In this document: positions 32,537 through 43,027 of the stretch, piece after piece
How the letters are laid out: every line of letters starts with the position of its first letter
Numbering within the stretch: position 1 is the stretch's first letter
From: Bufo bufo
Taxonomy: Eukaryota; Chordata; Amphibia; Anura; Bufonidae
Reading direction: 5' to 3'
Assembly (NCBI RefSeq): GCF_905171765.1
Contig: NC_053390.1
Coordinates: forward strand, 501,619,336-501,683,335
Length of the DNA: 64,000 nt
Notes under the pieces: model-generated
Told to the model about the DNA's origin: nothing
What the model saw: the letters and a program-made list of their open reading frames with translations, nothing else
Database searches by the model: none
Position numbers and translations under genes: made by a program

Positions 32537-35429
32537 TGCCGTGCGGCTGGCAGTGATCGGAACCCAGTGCCTGCTCAGGCATCCTGCTGTCCATGGTGCT
32601 GAACAGATCTGTGCTAAAAGGCATAGATCTGTTCAGACAAAGTGTAAAATACAGTACAGTACAATATATATATTGTACTGTATTATACAGACATCAGACC
32701 CACTGGATCTTCAAGAACCAAGTGGATCTGGGTCAAAAAAAAAGTGAATAAAAGTGAAAAAAAAGTAAAAATCAAAAAAACACATTTATCACTGATTAAA
32801 AATGAAAAAAATAAAATTCCCTACACATGTTTGGTATCGCCACGTCCGTAATGACCTGATCTATAAAACGGTCATGTTACTTTACCCGAACGGTGAACGC
32901 CATAAAAATAAAAAATAAAAAACTATGATGAAATTGAAATTTTGCCCACCTTACTTCCCAAAAAAGGTAATAAAAGTGATCAAAAAAGTCGCATGTACGC
33001 CAAAATTGTAACAATCAAACCATCATCTCCTCCCGCAAAAATCATACCCTACCCAAGATAATCGCCCAAAAACTGAAAAAACTATGGCTCTTAGACTATG
33101 GAAACACGAAAACATGATTTTTTTTGTTTCAAAAATGAAATCATTGTGTAAAACTTACATAAATAAAAAAAAAGTATACATATTAGGTATCGCCGCGTCC
33201 GTATCGACCGGCTCTATAAAAATATCACATGATCTAACCCCTCAGATGACCACAGTAAAAAAATTAAAATAAAAACGGTGTAAAAAATGCCATTTTTTGT
33301 CATCTTACGTCACAAAAAGTGTAATAGCAAGCAATCAAAAAGTCATATGCACCCCAAAATAGATGCCAATCAAACCGTCATCTCATCTCGCAAAAAATGA
33401 GACCCTACTTAAGATCGCCCAAAAACTGAAAAAAATATGGCTCTTAGACTATGGAGACACTAAAACATTTTTTTTGTTTTAAAAATGAAATCATTGTGTA
33501 AAACTTACATAAATAAAAAAAATTGTATACATATTAGGTATCGCCGCGTCCGTGACAACCTGCTTTATAAAATTACCACATGATCTAACCTGTCAGATGA
33601 ATGTTGTAAATAACAAAAAAAAACGGTGCCAAAAAAGCTATTTCTTGTTACCTTGCCGCACAAAAAGTGTAATATAGAGCAACCAAAAATCATATGTACC
33701 CTAAACTAGTACCAACAAAACTGCCAACCTATCCCGTAGTTTCTAAAATGGGGTCACTTTTTTGGAGTTTCTACTCTAGGGGTGCATCAGGGGGGCTTCA
33801 AATAGGACATGGTGTAAAAAAAAAACAGTCCAGCAAAACCTGTCTTCCAAAAACCGTATGGCATTCCTTTCCTTCTGCGCCCTGCCGTGTGCCCGTACAG
33901 CTGTTTACGACCACATATGGGGTGTTTCTGTAAACTACAGAATTAGGGCCATAAATAATGAGTTTTGTTTGGCTGTTAACCCTTGCTTTGTAACTGGAAA
34001 AAAAATATTAAAATGGAAAATCTGCCAAAAAAGTGAAATTTTGAAATTGTATCTCTATTTTCCATTAAATCTTGTCCAACACCTAAAGGGTTAACAAAGT
34101 TTGTAAAATCCGTTTTGAATACCTTGAGGGGTGTAGTTGGGGTCACTTTTAGGGAGTTTCCCCTCTAGGGGTGCATCAGGGGGGCTTCAAATGGGACATG
34201 GTGTTAAAAAAACAGTCCAGCAAAATCAGTCCTCCAAAAACCAAACGGCGCACCTTTCACTCTATGCCCCGCTGTGTGGCCGTACAGTAGTTTATGGCCA
34301 CATATGGGGTGTTTCTGTAAACAGAAGAGTCAGGGCAATAAAGATACAGTCTTGTTTGGCTGTTAACCCTTACTTTGTTAGTGGAAAAAATGGGTTAAAA
34401 TGGAAAATTAGGCCAAAAAATGAAATTCTCAAATTTCCTCCCCATTTGCCAATAACTCTTGTGCGACACCTAAAGGGTTAACAACGTATGCAAAATCAGT
34501 TTTGAATACCTTGAGGGGTGTAGTTTCTTAGATGGGGTCATTTTTTGGTGGTTTCTACTCTAGGGGTGCATCAGGGGGGCTTCAAATGGGACATGGTGTA
34601 AATAAACCAGTCCATAAAAATCAGCCTTCCAAAAACCAAACGGCGCACCATTCACTCTATGCCCCGCTGTGTGGCCGTACAGTAGTTTACGGCCACATAT
34701 TGGGTGTTTCTGTAAACGGCAGAGTCAGGGCAATAAAGATACAGTCTTGTTTGGCTGTTAACCCTTGCTTTGTTAGTGGAAAAAATGGGTTAAAATGAAA
34801 AATTAGACAAAAAAAGGAAATTCTCAAATTTCCTCCCCATTTGCCAATAACTCTTGTGCGACACCTAAAGGGTTAGCAACGTATGCAAAATCAGTTTTGA
34901 ATACCTTGATGGGTGTAGTTTCTTACATGGGGCCTTTTTGGGTGGTTTCTATTATGTAAGCCTCGCAAAGTGACTTGAGACCTGAACTGGTCCCTAAAAA
35001 TTTAGTTTTTGTAAATTTCTGAAAAATTTCAAGATTTGCTTCTAAACTTCTAAGCCTTATAACATCCCCAAAAAATAAAATATCATTCCCAAAACAATTC
35101 AAACATGAATTAGACATATGGGGAATGTAAAGTCATCACAATTTTTGGGGGTATTACTATGTATTACAGAAGTAGAGAAACTGAAACTTTGAAATTTGCA
35201 AATTTTTCAAAATTTTTGTTAAATTAGGTATTTTTTTGTGCAAAAAAAAGTAATTTTTTTGACTTCATTTTACCAGTGTCATGAAGTACAATATGTGACG
35301 AAAAAACTATCTCAGAACGGCCTGGATAAGTCAAAGCGTTTTAAAGTTATCAGCACTTAAAGGGACTCTGGTCAGATTTGCAAAAAATGGCCTGGTCCTA
35401 AGGTGTAAAAACGCTGTGTCCTTAAGGGG
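32531..35429. mobile_element. TTAA-family element, copy 3 (left end lost)
   Basis: Right end CCTTAAGGGGTTAA with TTAA at 35430-35433; the left terminus is missing. Modules marked GGTATCGCC at 32831, 33187 and 33540 repeat about every 353 bases; a second module (GGGGTGCATCAGGGGGGCTT) occurs three times at about 33780, 34170 and 34563, spaced about 394. Organisation as in copies 1 and 2. Non-coding. Confidence 0.85.
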
Positions 35430-35464
35430 TTAAATCATTGATTTTTATCCACCCTGGGGGGAAT

Positions 35465-36012
35465 ATAATTATATTGTGGTCACTATTACCTAGTGTTTCA
35501 GTAACATTACCAACAAGCTCTGCATCATTAGAAATTACCAGATCCAACAGAGCATCGCCCCTAGTGGGAGCTTCTACAAACTGGCCCATAAAGTGGTCCT
35601 GCAGCAAGTTGAGAAATATTCTCCCCTTTGCGGTTGAGTCAGAACCATGACCCCAGTCAATGTCTGGGAAGTTTAAATTTCCCATTATAACCACTGTACC
35701 AGCCTGTGCCCCCACTCTATTTGGTTATACAGCTGCGTTTCTATCTCCTCTGTGATGTTAGGGGGTCTATAGATTACACCAAGTATTATTTTTTCAGCGT
35801 TTATATCCCTTTGAACTTCCACCCATAAGGTTTCCACATCTTCACCCACAATTGCCTCTTTCACATTTGTCTTCAGATCACTTCTCACATACAGGCACAC
35901 ACCACCACCTTTTCTATTGACCCGGTCTTTTCTAAATAGTGTAAAACTCTCAACATTTACAGCCCAGTCATGCGAAGAGTCCAACCATGTCTTAGCCACA
36001 CCAACTACAACT
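35465..36012 (-). pseudogene. CR1 LINE endonuclease domain, N-terminally truncated
   Basis: Minus strand: VAKTWLDSSHDWAVNVESF, RKGGGVCLYVRSDLKTNV, LWVEVQ, GVIYRPPN, VIMGNLNFPDIDW, LLDLVISND and LGNSDHNIIIF: an apurinic-type endonuclease that nicks target DNA. The usual GDFN reads GNLN here, so a catalytic-site residue is changed; SDH is intact. Frame change near 35690. The N-terminal part of the domain is absent because the LINE insertion is 5'-truncated at 36012. Confidence 0.9.
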
Positions 36013-37345
36013 AGTTTGGTGATCTCATCAAATGGCCGCAGAAGTCTGCATGCGTCGCTCATGAGCAGCCACTGGCGCGGTGAAAAGAAACCAAGCTCCC
36101 CAGAAGCTGTCCTGTTGCTACAGGTAGTCGTTAACGGCACGTTGCTGCTGGAGCAGCCTATCAAGCATATACAAGGTGGAGTTCCAGCAAGTTGGGCTGT
36201 CACAAATCAGATGTCTCACGGGCAGGTGGTGTCGCCGCTGAACGTCAGCAAGGCGAGCCATGGTCGTGTAAGATCTTCTAAAATGGGCAGAGATTTTTCT
36301 GGACCCCGAGGTATTTGGCAACTAATCACTGCACGACTAAGTTCAGGACGTGTGCCATGCATGGCACGTATGTCATTTTGCCCTGCTTCAGCGTGCTCAG
36401 CAGATTGGCACCGTTGTCGCACAACACTTTACCAACTGTCAAATTGAGCAGGGTTAGCCACTGATCGGCCTGTGACCGCAGAGCTGAAAGCAGTGCAGGA
36501 CCAGTGTGGATCTTGGCTTCCAGGCACAACAGCCGCATCACAACATGACATCGTCTCACCTGGCACGTCGAATAGGTTCTGGGGAGCTTGGGGGGTTCAG
36601 CGGAAGAGGCGGTAGCAGTGTAAAAGGAGGAGTCAGCCGAGGAGGAGACGGAGGATGGAGTAGGAGGAGGAGAAGAAGAGGCAAGCCTGCATGCAATCCG
36701 TGGCGGTAACACCAAATCCACATGGGTGCCACGGGTAGCAGGCCATCAGAAGGTTCACCCAGTGGGCAGTAAAAGTTATGTACCTTCCCTGCCCGTGTTT
36801 GCTAGTCCACGTGTCTGTGGTCAGATGTATCTTGACACCGACACCATGTGCCAGAGATATATTCACTTGCCGCTGAACGTGGCCATATAGCTCTGGGATG
36901 CCCTTCTGGGAAAAATATTTCCTTCCGGTGACATTCCATTGCGGTGTGCCAATGGCCGCAAATTTTCTACAGGCCTCCGAGTCCACCAGTTTATATGGCA
37001 GTAGTTGGCGGGCTAGCAGTTCCGACAAGCCAGCGGTCAGCCGTTGAGCAAGAGGGTTATCCGGCGTCATCAACTTTTTACGCTCGAACATTTGGGCCAC
37101 GGAAGCCTGCCTTCCGATAGATGAACGTGACGACGGCACGATGGAAGGTGGAGTGGAGGACAAAAATGAGGAGAGAGGGGAAGGAGAAGTGTCAGGACAT
37201 CGAGCGCCGGGAGTGTGGCTTTGTGCCACCTTCTCCAAATTCCCACTTAGGCTCCGGCCTGGTGCACCTGCCCAACCCCTACCACTCCTGCGGAACGGCC
37301 TGCCTTCTCCTCTGCCTGTCATTTTCAAAATGACCCTGTGCCAAA
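36013..37345 (-). pseudogene. hAT transposase, right copy: core kept, BED finger deleted
   Basis: Minus strand from about 37328: MTGRGEGRPFRRSGRG leader, VAQMFERKKLMTPDNPLAQR, LLPYKLVDSEACRKFAAIG, KIHLTTDTWTSKHGQGRYI (hAT core), VLCDNGANLLSTLKQGKMTY, VPCMAHVLNLVV, LICDSPTCWNSTLYMLDRLL and ACRLLRPFDEITKLV, all in hAT order. The sequence passes directly from the leader (about 37230) to the post-BED region, so about 700 bases present in the left copy are gone. Frameshifts near 36690, 36330 and 36120. Split from its C-terminus by the CR1 LINE. Complementary to the left copy in what it retains. Confidence 0.88.
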
Positions 37346-37365
37346 GTTCTTAGAGAAGAGCAGTA

Positions 37366-38214
37366 TTTGTGGAAGCAGGTATATCGCAGGCATCATTGCG
37401 TATTTGGTGGAAGCCGGTATATCGCACCCTTAAATCAGTATTTTGTGAAATCGGGTATATAGAACCCCTTAATTAGTATTTTGTAGAAGCAGGTATATCG
37501 CACCCCTCAATCAGTATTTTATGGAAACAGGTATATAGAATACCTGAATCAATATTTGGTGGAAGCAGGGATATCAAACCCCTCAATCAGTTTTTTTTAG
37601 AAGCAGGTATATAGAACCCCTTAATCAGTATATTGTGGAAGCAGGTATATTGCACCCATCAATCAGTATTTTGTGAAAACAGGTATATAGAACACCTGAA
37701 TCAATAATTGATGGAAGCAGGTATATCGCACTCCTCAATCAGTATTTTGTGGAAGCAGGTATATCAAACCACTTAATCAGTATTTTGTGGAAGCAGGTAA
37801 ATCGCACCCCTTAATCTGTATTTTGTAGAAGCAGGTATATTAAACCCCTTAATCAGTATTTTGTGGAAGCAGGTATATCGCTCCCCTCTATAAGTATTTT
37901 TTGAAAGCAGGTATAAATAACCCATTAATCAGTATTTTGTACAAGCAGGTATATCGCCCCCCTCAATCAGTATTTTGTGGAAACAGGTACATAGAACACC
38001 TGAATCAATATTTGGTGGAAGCAGGTATATCGCACCCCTCAATCAGTTTTTTTAGAAGCAGGTATATAGAACCCCTTAATCAGTATTTTTTGGAAGCAGG
38101 TATATCGCACCCCTCAATCAGTATTATGTGGAAGCAGGTATATAGAACCCCTTAATCAGTATTTTGGAGAAGCAGGTATATCGCACCCCTTAATCAGTAT
38201 TTTGTGGAAGCAGG
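37366..38214 (-). repeat. 38-bp tandem array, right arm, part 1 (about 22 units)
   Basis: The same 38-bp unit as at 15-21 kb, inverted (TCAGTATTTTGTGGAAGCAG, GTATATCGCACCCC). Ends at the LTR retrotransposon insertion and resumes at 41857. Confidence 0.95.
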
Positions 38215-39273
38215 TGTGACAAACTGCCATTTGCCACTGGGCATTGTAGAGGACTTATGGCTAGCCTCCTGCCCTACGACTATGGCCCCGGGACATATTA
38301 CCTTCTTCCATACTGAACTTTCAGCTCCAGAGACTAAGTCCCGTTCGAAGATGGGACTTAGTCGTTTTTCTGCATGAAATTGACCCACCGCACAGCCCAA
38401 ATCTATGGCACTGTTTTGGGCAGGAAATTGTGCTTGCGGTCGGTCATAAAGGACTTCCACTAAACTTTTGATCCGCTGGAGGGATTTGTGTGATTTTTGG
38501 AGAGACTAAGTCCCGTTCGAAGATGGGACTTAGTCGTTTTTCTGCATGAAATTGACCCACCACACAGCCCAAATCTATGGAACTGTTTTCGGTCATAAAG
38601 GACTTCCGCTAAACTTTTGATCCGCTGGAGGGATTTGTGTGATTTTTGGAAGTGTTTATGTTTGATGTATGCTGAGTTTAAATATGTAATTTTTATGGAG
38701 ATGGAATGTATGGTTTTAAAGTTACAGTGTATGTTTAAAAACTGTATTTTTACTGTCTGTGATAGTTATGTTAATCCATAATTATATCCCAGACAGAAGG
38801 GAGGATTTTGTGTATTTGGGTGGTGACTCCTCTCCTGTTGTTCTCACATGTGTATTGGTGATTTCCCTTTGTCCTGGGAGATAATTGAATTGCTCTTCGG
38901 GTGTCTCCAGGGCAGAGAGGAGGAAACCATGATGCATTGTGGGGACCTGCATAAATACGGGCGGGTAGCCCTCAATAAAGAGTTCAGTTCAGTTCATGTT
39001 TTTCTAACCCTTCAAAACGCAGCCTTGTCTCGTTATTGGAGGGAATTGCGGTATCACGCTGGGGATTGCTATGCTCTGCATATTCCCTGGAGGAGAGATC
39101 TTTCCCACACGGTCCTGAATGCTGGAGGTTCATTCAGGGTGGAAGGAAGACGGCGTGGCTCCAGTTAAGCTACGGCGGTTGTGGAGTCTGCGGTGCTTGT
39201 GGTGTCAAGTGCGGTGCTTGTGGTCCTCGGCGCAAGCTAGGAAGCGTCCATTAACGGAAGGGGATCCGTTACA
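38215..39273 (+). repeat. 5' LTR, with an internal 172-bp tandem duplication
   Basis: 1059 bases against 888 for the 3' LTR. The segment starting AGACTAAGTCCCG occurs at 38331 and again at 38503; the 3' LTR has it once and matches the second copy better. The segment starts with a hairpin (GACTAAGTCCC ... GGGACTTAGTC). A TATA-like CATAAATA is at 38950 and AATAAA at 38974. Confidence 0.9.
38950..38979 (+). promoter_or_regulatory. LTR core promoter and polyadenylation signal
   Basis: CATAAATA at 38950-38957 followed 17 bases later by AATAAA at 38974-38979; the same pair is at 41525 in the 3' LTR. The closeness suggests a short R region; the assignment is by motif only. Confidence 0.5.
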
Positions 39274-39288
39274 TTGGTGGCAAGCGGT

Positions 39289-39627
39289 GGGATGGCTTCC
39301 CTAGTGCGAGGAGCAGCATCCTGGGAACACCAAGCAAAACTGGATTATTGGTATAGTCACGTACGGTTTGACGCTATGCTGAAGAGGCGGTTGGCTATCT
39401 ACGGGCCCCACCTAACAGAGGAACTTGTACCGGAAGTGAGGAGAGAACTGGCGGAGTATCTGCAGCAGGAAGCAGAATATCGGGCAGAGATAGCGAAGTA
39501 TTCCGTCCCTGCGCCCCAGCAAAAACGTGAGTTACAGGGGGCCGAAGGTGTCGTCCTTCCCCCCCCAGCGGCAGTGTGTACCCCAGGGGGCCGAAGGTGT
39601 CGTCCTTCCCCCCCAGCGGCAGTGTGA
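39289..39627 (+). pseudogene. gag-like N-terminal frame of the LTR retrotransposon
   Basis: An open frame just behind the primer-binding site encodes SLVRGAASWEHQAKLDYWYS, then AMLKRRLAIYGPHLTEEL, then RRELAEYLQQEAEYRAEIAK, a charged helical segment, before the proline/glutamine repeats. Position fits Gag. The ATG at 39292 (MASLVRG) gives the more compact start; one at 39274 is also in frame. A C-run slip near 39560 moves the reading into the frame of the repeat. I do not recognise a specific Gag family. Confidence 0.5.
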
Positions 39628-40440
39628 ACCCCAGGGAGCTGAAGGTGTCGTACTTCCCCCCCAGTGGCAGTGTGTACCCCAGGGGGCCGAAGGTGTCGTC
39701 CTTCCCCCCCAGCGGCAGTGTGAACCCCAGGGAGCTGAAGGTGGCGTCCTTCCTCCCCAGCGGCAGTGTGTGTTACAGGGAGCTGAAGGTGCCCTCCTTC
39801 CTCCCCCATGGCAGAGTGTACCCCAGGGGGCCGAAGGTGTCGTCCTTCCCCCCCAGCGGCAGTGTGTACCCCAGGGAGCCGAAGGTGTCGTCCTTCCTCC
39901 CCAGCGGCAGTGTGTACCCCAGGGGGCCGAAGGTGTTGTCCTTCCCCCCCAGCGGCAGTGTGAACCCCAGGGAGCTGAAGGTGTCGTACTTCCCCCCCCC
40001 AGCGGCAGTGTGTACCCCAGGGGGCCGAAGGTGTCGTCCTCCCCCCCAGCGGCAGTGTGAACCCCAGGGAGCTGAAGGTGGCGTCCTTCCTCCCCAGCGG
40101 CAGTGTGTGTTACAGGGAGCTGAAGGTGCCCTCCTTCCTCCCCAGCGGCAGTGTGTACCCCAGGGGGCCGACGGTGTCGTCCTTCCCCCCCAGCGGCAGT
40201 GTGAACCCCAGGGAGCTAAAGGTGTCCTCCTTCCCCCCCCAGCGGCAGTGTGTACCCCAGGGAGCCGAAGGTGTCATCCTTCCCCCCCCCAGCGGCAGTG
40301 TGAACCCCAGGGAGCTGAAGGTGTCCTCCTTCCCCCCCCAGCGGCAGTGTGTACCCCAGGGAGCTGAAGGTGTCGTCGTCCTTCCTCCCCAGCGGCAGCC
40401 TGTGTTTCAGGGAGAGGAGCGAAGCACCCTCTCTCCCCAG
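39529..40440 (+). repeat. 48-bp coding minisatellite (16-residue repeats), about 18 units
   Basis: Units of 48-50 bases: CCCCAGGGGGCCGAAGGTG, then TCGTCCTTCC and CCCCAGCGGCAGTGTG. In the open frame from 39527 they encode a 16-residue repeat, QCVPQGAEGVVLPPQR, with E/V/C variants. Length changes in the C runs (6 to 9) shift the frame several times. A larger block (about 39700-39800 and 40040-40130) is also duplicated. Confidence 0.9.
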
Positions 40441-40961
40441 CGGCAGCTTACCATAACAAGGGGAGACACCAATCGCCCAGACGGCGCAGATGGGACCGTG
40501 GTCTCTGCGCCTGACCTACCGGGATGCTGGACAGCCTGTCCAGATCCCCCACTACCCTCACCAGGACAACAGGAGGAGGGGGTAAGTACAAATTCCCCTC
40601 CCAGTTAACTCCTAACGTGGCCTCAGGGTTAACAGAGGCGATGTTAACCCCTGCTGACTCCCATGTTCCTCTGGCTACTGAGCCGGACTATGGTCTCAGC
40701 ACCCCAGCAGAAGAGCTGGCAGCTGGGCAGAGTGCAGTCGGCCTCTGCCCTCCCTCAAGTCCCCACAGCATGTTGCCCCATCACCACAGCAAAATACCCA
40801 GGTGCAGTAACTGTTTCTTGTGGGTGGGTCACCCTTGTACCTGTTTGTTGTGGGTGGGCTACTCGGGCATCTGGTTACTGTGGGTTGGTGGATCGACTAA
40901 CGGAGGCACTGACCGACAGAAGGTCAGGTGCCTGGTTAGTCTTCCCCCCAAAGGGGAGATG

Positions 40962-41849
40962 TGTGACAAACTGCCATTTGCCACTGGGCATTGTAGAGGA
41001 CTTATGGCTAGCCTCCTGCCCTACGACTATGGCCCCGGGACATATTACCTTCTTCCATACTGAACTTTCAGCTCCAGAGACTAAGTCCCGTTCGAAGATG
41101 GGACTTAGTCGTTTTTCTGCATGAAATTGACCCACCACACAGCCCAAATCTATGGAACTGTTTTCGGTCATAAAGGACTTCCGCTAAACTTTTGATCCGC
41201 TGGAGGGATTTGTGTGATTTTTGGAAGTGTTTATGTTTGATGTATGCTGAGTTTAAATATGTAATTTTTATGGAGATGGAATGTATGGTTTTAAAGTTAC
41301 AGTGTATGTTTAAAAACTGTATTTTTACTGTCTGTGATAGTTATGTTAATCCATAATTATATCCCAGACAGAAGGGAGGATTTTGTGTATTTGGGTGGTG
41401 ACTCCTCTCCTGTTGTTCTCACATGTGTATTGGTGATTTCCCTTTGTCCTGGGAGATAATTGAATTGCTCTTCGGGTGTCTCCAGGGCAGAGAGGAGGAA
41501 ACCATGATGCATTGTGGGGACCTGCATAAATACGGGCGGGTAGCCCTCAATAAAGAGTTCAGTTCAGTTCATGTTTTTCTAACCCTTCAAAACGCAGCCT
41601 TGTCTCGTTATTGGAGGGAATTGCGGTATTCACGCTGGGGATTGCTATGCTCTGCATATTCCCTGGAGGAGAGATCTTTCCCACACGGTCCTGAATGCTG
41701 GAGGTTCATTCAGGGTGGAAGGAAGACGGCACGGCTCCAGTTAAGCTACGGCGGTTGTGGAGTCTGCGGTGCTTGTGGTGTCCAGTGCGGTGCTTGTGGT
41801 CCTCGGCGCAAGCTAGGAAGCGTGCATTAACGGAAGGGGATCCGTTACA
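40962..41849 (+). repeat. 3' LTR of the LTR retrotransposon
   Basis: 888 bases, near-identical to the 5' LTR apart from lacking its 172-bp duplication. Shared unusual features include the double GGTGCTTGTGGT motif near 41765-41800. Near identity indicates a fairly recent insertion. Confidence 0.92.
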
Positions 41850-41856
41850 TTGCAGG

Positions 41857-41984
41857 TATATAGAACCCCTGAGTCAATATTTGGTGGAGGCAGGTATATC
41901 GCACCCCTCTAATAGTATTTTGTGGAAGCAGGTATATCAAACCCCCTAATCAGTATTTTGTGGAAGCAGGTATATCGCACCCCT
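41857..41984 (-). repeat. 38-bp tandem array, right arm, part 2 (about 3 units)
   Basis: Continues the array after the retrotransposon (AGGTATATAGAACCCC) up to the 185-bp units, mirroring the order at 14967 on the left. Confidence 0.9.
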
Positions 41985-42350
41985 CAATAATTTTTTTGGG
42001 GGGCAACAGCTTTATCTTATCACACCCGTTGCAAATAGTTGTTCCAATAACGCTTGTCCCTCTATATCCCTGTGGTTTCGCAGCAGAACCGCACACAATT
42101 GCTGCACAATACAAATGCACTATAATATACTTTCTATGTTAGAAAGTATAGTATAGGTATATCACACCCCTCAATCAGTTTTTTGGGCGGCAACAGGTAT
42201 ATCACACCAGTTGCAATTAGTTATTTCAATAGCGTTTGTCCCTCTATATAGATGCGGTATCGCAGCACAACCGCACACAACTGCTGCACAATACAAATGC
42301 ACTATAATATACTTTCTATGTTAGAAAGTATATTATAAGTATATCACACC
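41985..42350 (-). repeat. Two tandem 185-bp subterminal units, right arm
   Basis: Inverted copies of the units at 14593-14966, with the same ATACTTTCTATGTTAGAAAG hairpin, GCTGCACAATACAAATGCAC and GCAACAGGTATATCACACC. Confidence 0.85.
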
Positions 42351-42731
42351 CCTCAGTATATCACACCTATCGATAGCACACCTATACCAGTCCTTAAAAG
42401 GACTTTTGTGGCCCTATTAGCTAGCGTTTGGTGTCCCTATTAGTCTGTCCCTGCTCCACAAAGCAACCTCTCCCTACACTGGCAAAACACAGAATGTAAA
42501 ATGGCTTCGAGATCGGATTCTGCTATAGGGTGGGGGGGTGTCCATGTGCTGAAACGTCTCAATTGGCTGTCCTGTCCCACCTGATGGATGTGTCATGGGT
42601 CAAAGTTTGGCGCAATGCAAAAGAATATGGCGCATGCGAACATTGCCATATGTTCGCATGTTCAGCTAATCGTGAACGAGCAAAGTCCGCCGCAAAACGA
42701 TCGCCGGGCGAACCGCAAGGCCATCTATATT
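42351..42731 (-). repeat. Outer inverted repeat of the hAT pair, right
   Basis: Complement of 14257-14592, ending GGCCATCTATA. It keeps about 60 bases (AACATTGCCATATGTTCGCA and the following CG-rich words) that the left end has lost, so it is the better copy of the terminus. Confidence 0.85.
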
Positions 42732-42946
42732 TGCATGCAGCAATCTCCTCCACAGTATGAGGTGGAGCGATCACTAATGCCATCTCTCATACCCAAACAG
42801 ACGATTTTTGTGTCCTCACCCACCTTATACAATACCACCACAATAGCCTCCTGCATAGATTCAGGAAAGTGTGCTGCTGACTAAAAAAAAACTTCCAAAA
42901 GCTTAGGAAGCAGAACCTCCCCAAATATATTATATATACCGCCCCT
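42732..42946. other. No gene recognised
   Basis: Spacer between the hAT pair and the Penelope-like element; no motif. The last 12 bases, TATACCGCCCCT, may be the Penelope target duplication. Confidence 0.4.
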
Positions 42947-43027
42947 TTTTTAGACCAAGGGGCATACTACTACCCCCTCAGGAGCCGGAACACCCAGCCA
43001 TAGGCACCACGGGCCACTCCCCCCCTC

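Larger units (their letters stand above)
30997..35456. mobile_element. hAT-like non-autonomous element with 8-bp target duplication
   Basis: GGGGGAAT flanks it exactly (30989-30996 and 35457-35464), and removal restores the CR1 reading frame. Ends CAGGGTGGATTTGATTTAAA and the complement TTTTTATCCACCCTG. The left part (to about 31430) contains repeated GATTTAAATC words. Nested inside are a second CR1 fragment (31432-32505) and a TTAA-family element. No transposase of its own. Confidence 0.92.
26236..36012 (-). mobile_element. 5'-truncated CR1 LINE inserted in the hAT gene, heavily nested
   Basis: Flanked by AGTTTG on both sides (26230-26235 and 36013-36018), and the hAT coding sequence is continuous across the gap. 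The 3' tail is at the left (TTACATAGTTACATAG) and the truncated endonuclease at the right. Three later insertions divide it: a fold-back Tc1 (26275-27209), a Tc1-like element (27767-29347) and a hAT-like element (30997-35456). The LINE itself is about 2.8 kb. Confidence 0.92.
38215..41849 (+). mobile_element. LTR retrotransposon, non-autonomous, with both LTRs
   Basis: Two direct LTRs (38215-39273 and 40962-41849) start TGTGACAAACTGCC and end GGATCCGTTACA. After the 5' LTR comes TTGGTGGCAAGCGG, a primer-binding-site-like stretch, and before the 3' LTR CCCCCCAAAGGGGAGATG, a polypurine-like tract. GCAGG occurs on both sides (38210-38214 and 41852-41856) with two extra T, a likely target duplication. 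The internal part has only a short gag-like frame and a tandem repeat, no pol, so it depends on another element. Inserted in the 38-bp array. Confidence 0.9.
14257..42731. mobile_element. Tail-to-tail pair of hAT elements forming a 28.5-kb inverted repeat
   Basis: The outermost sequences are inverted copies: ATAGATGGCCTTGCGGTTC at 14261 matches the complement at 42709-42727, and the match continues inward through GGACAGGACAGCCAATTGAG and the 185-bp and 38-bp repeats. Transposase remnants point inward from both sides. The axis is near 24488, where GGCCTGCAGTACAGGCC is itself palindromic. After subtracting recognisable later insertions, both arms are about 5 kb. BED finger, hAT core and DPRYK motifs identify the superfamily. 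The outer boundary is where the arms stop matching, and no clear 8-bp target duplication was found, so the true termini are uncertain. Confidence 0.8.

Noticed and set aside
38901..39273. The AATAAAG/CATAAATA region with flanking open frames as a host first exon
   Set aside because: The same sequence is repeated at 41.5-41.85 kb as the second LTR.
39399..39809. Minus-strand frame over the retrotransposon minisatellite as a repeat protein
   Set aside because: Antisense shadow of the 48-bp unit; the plus strand follows a gag-like start and the element orientation.
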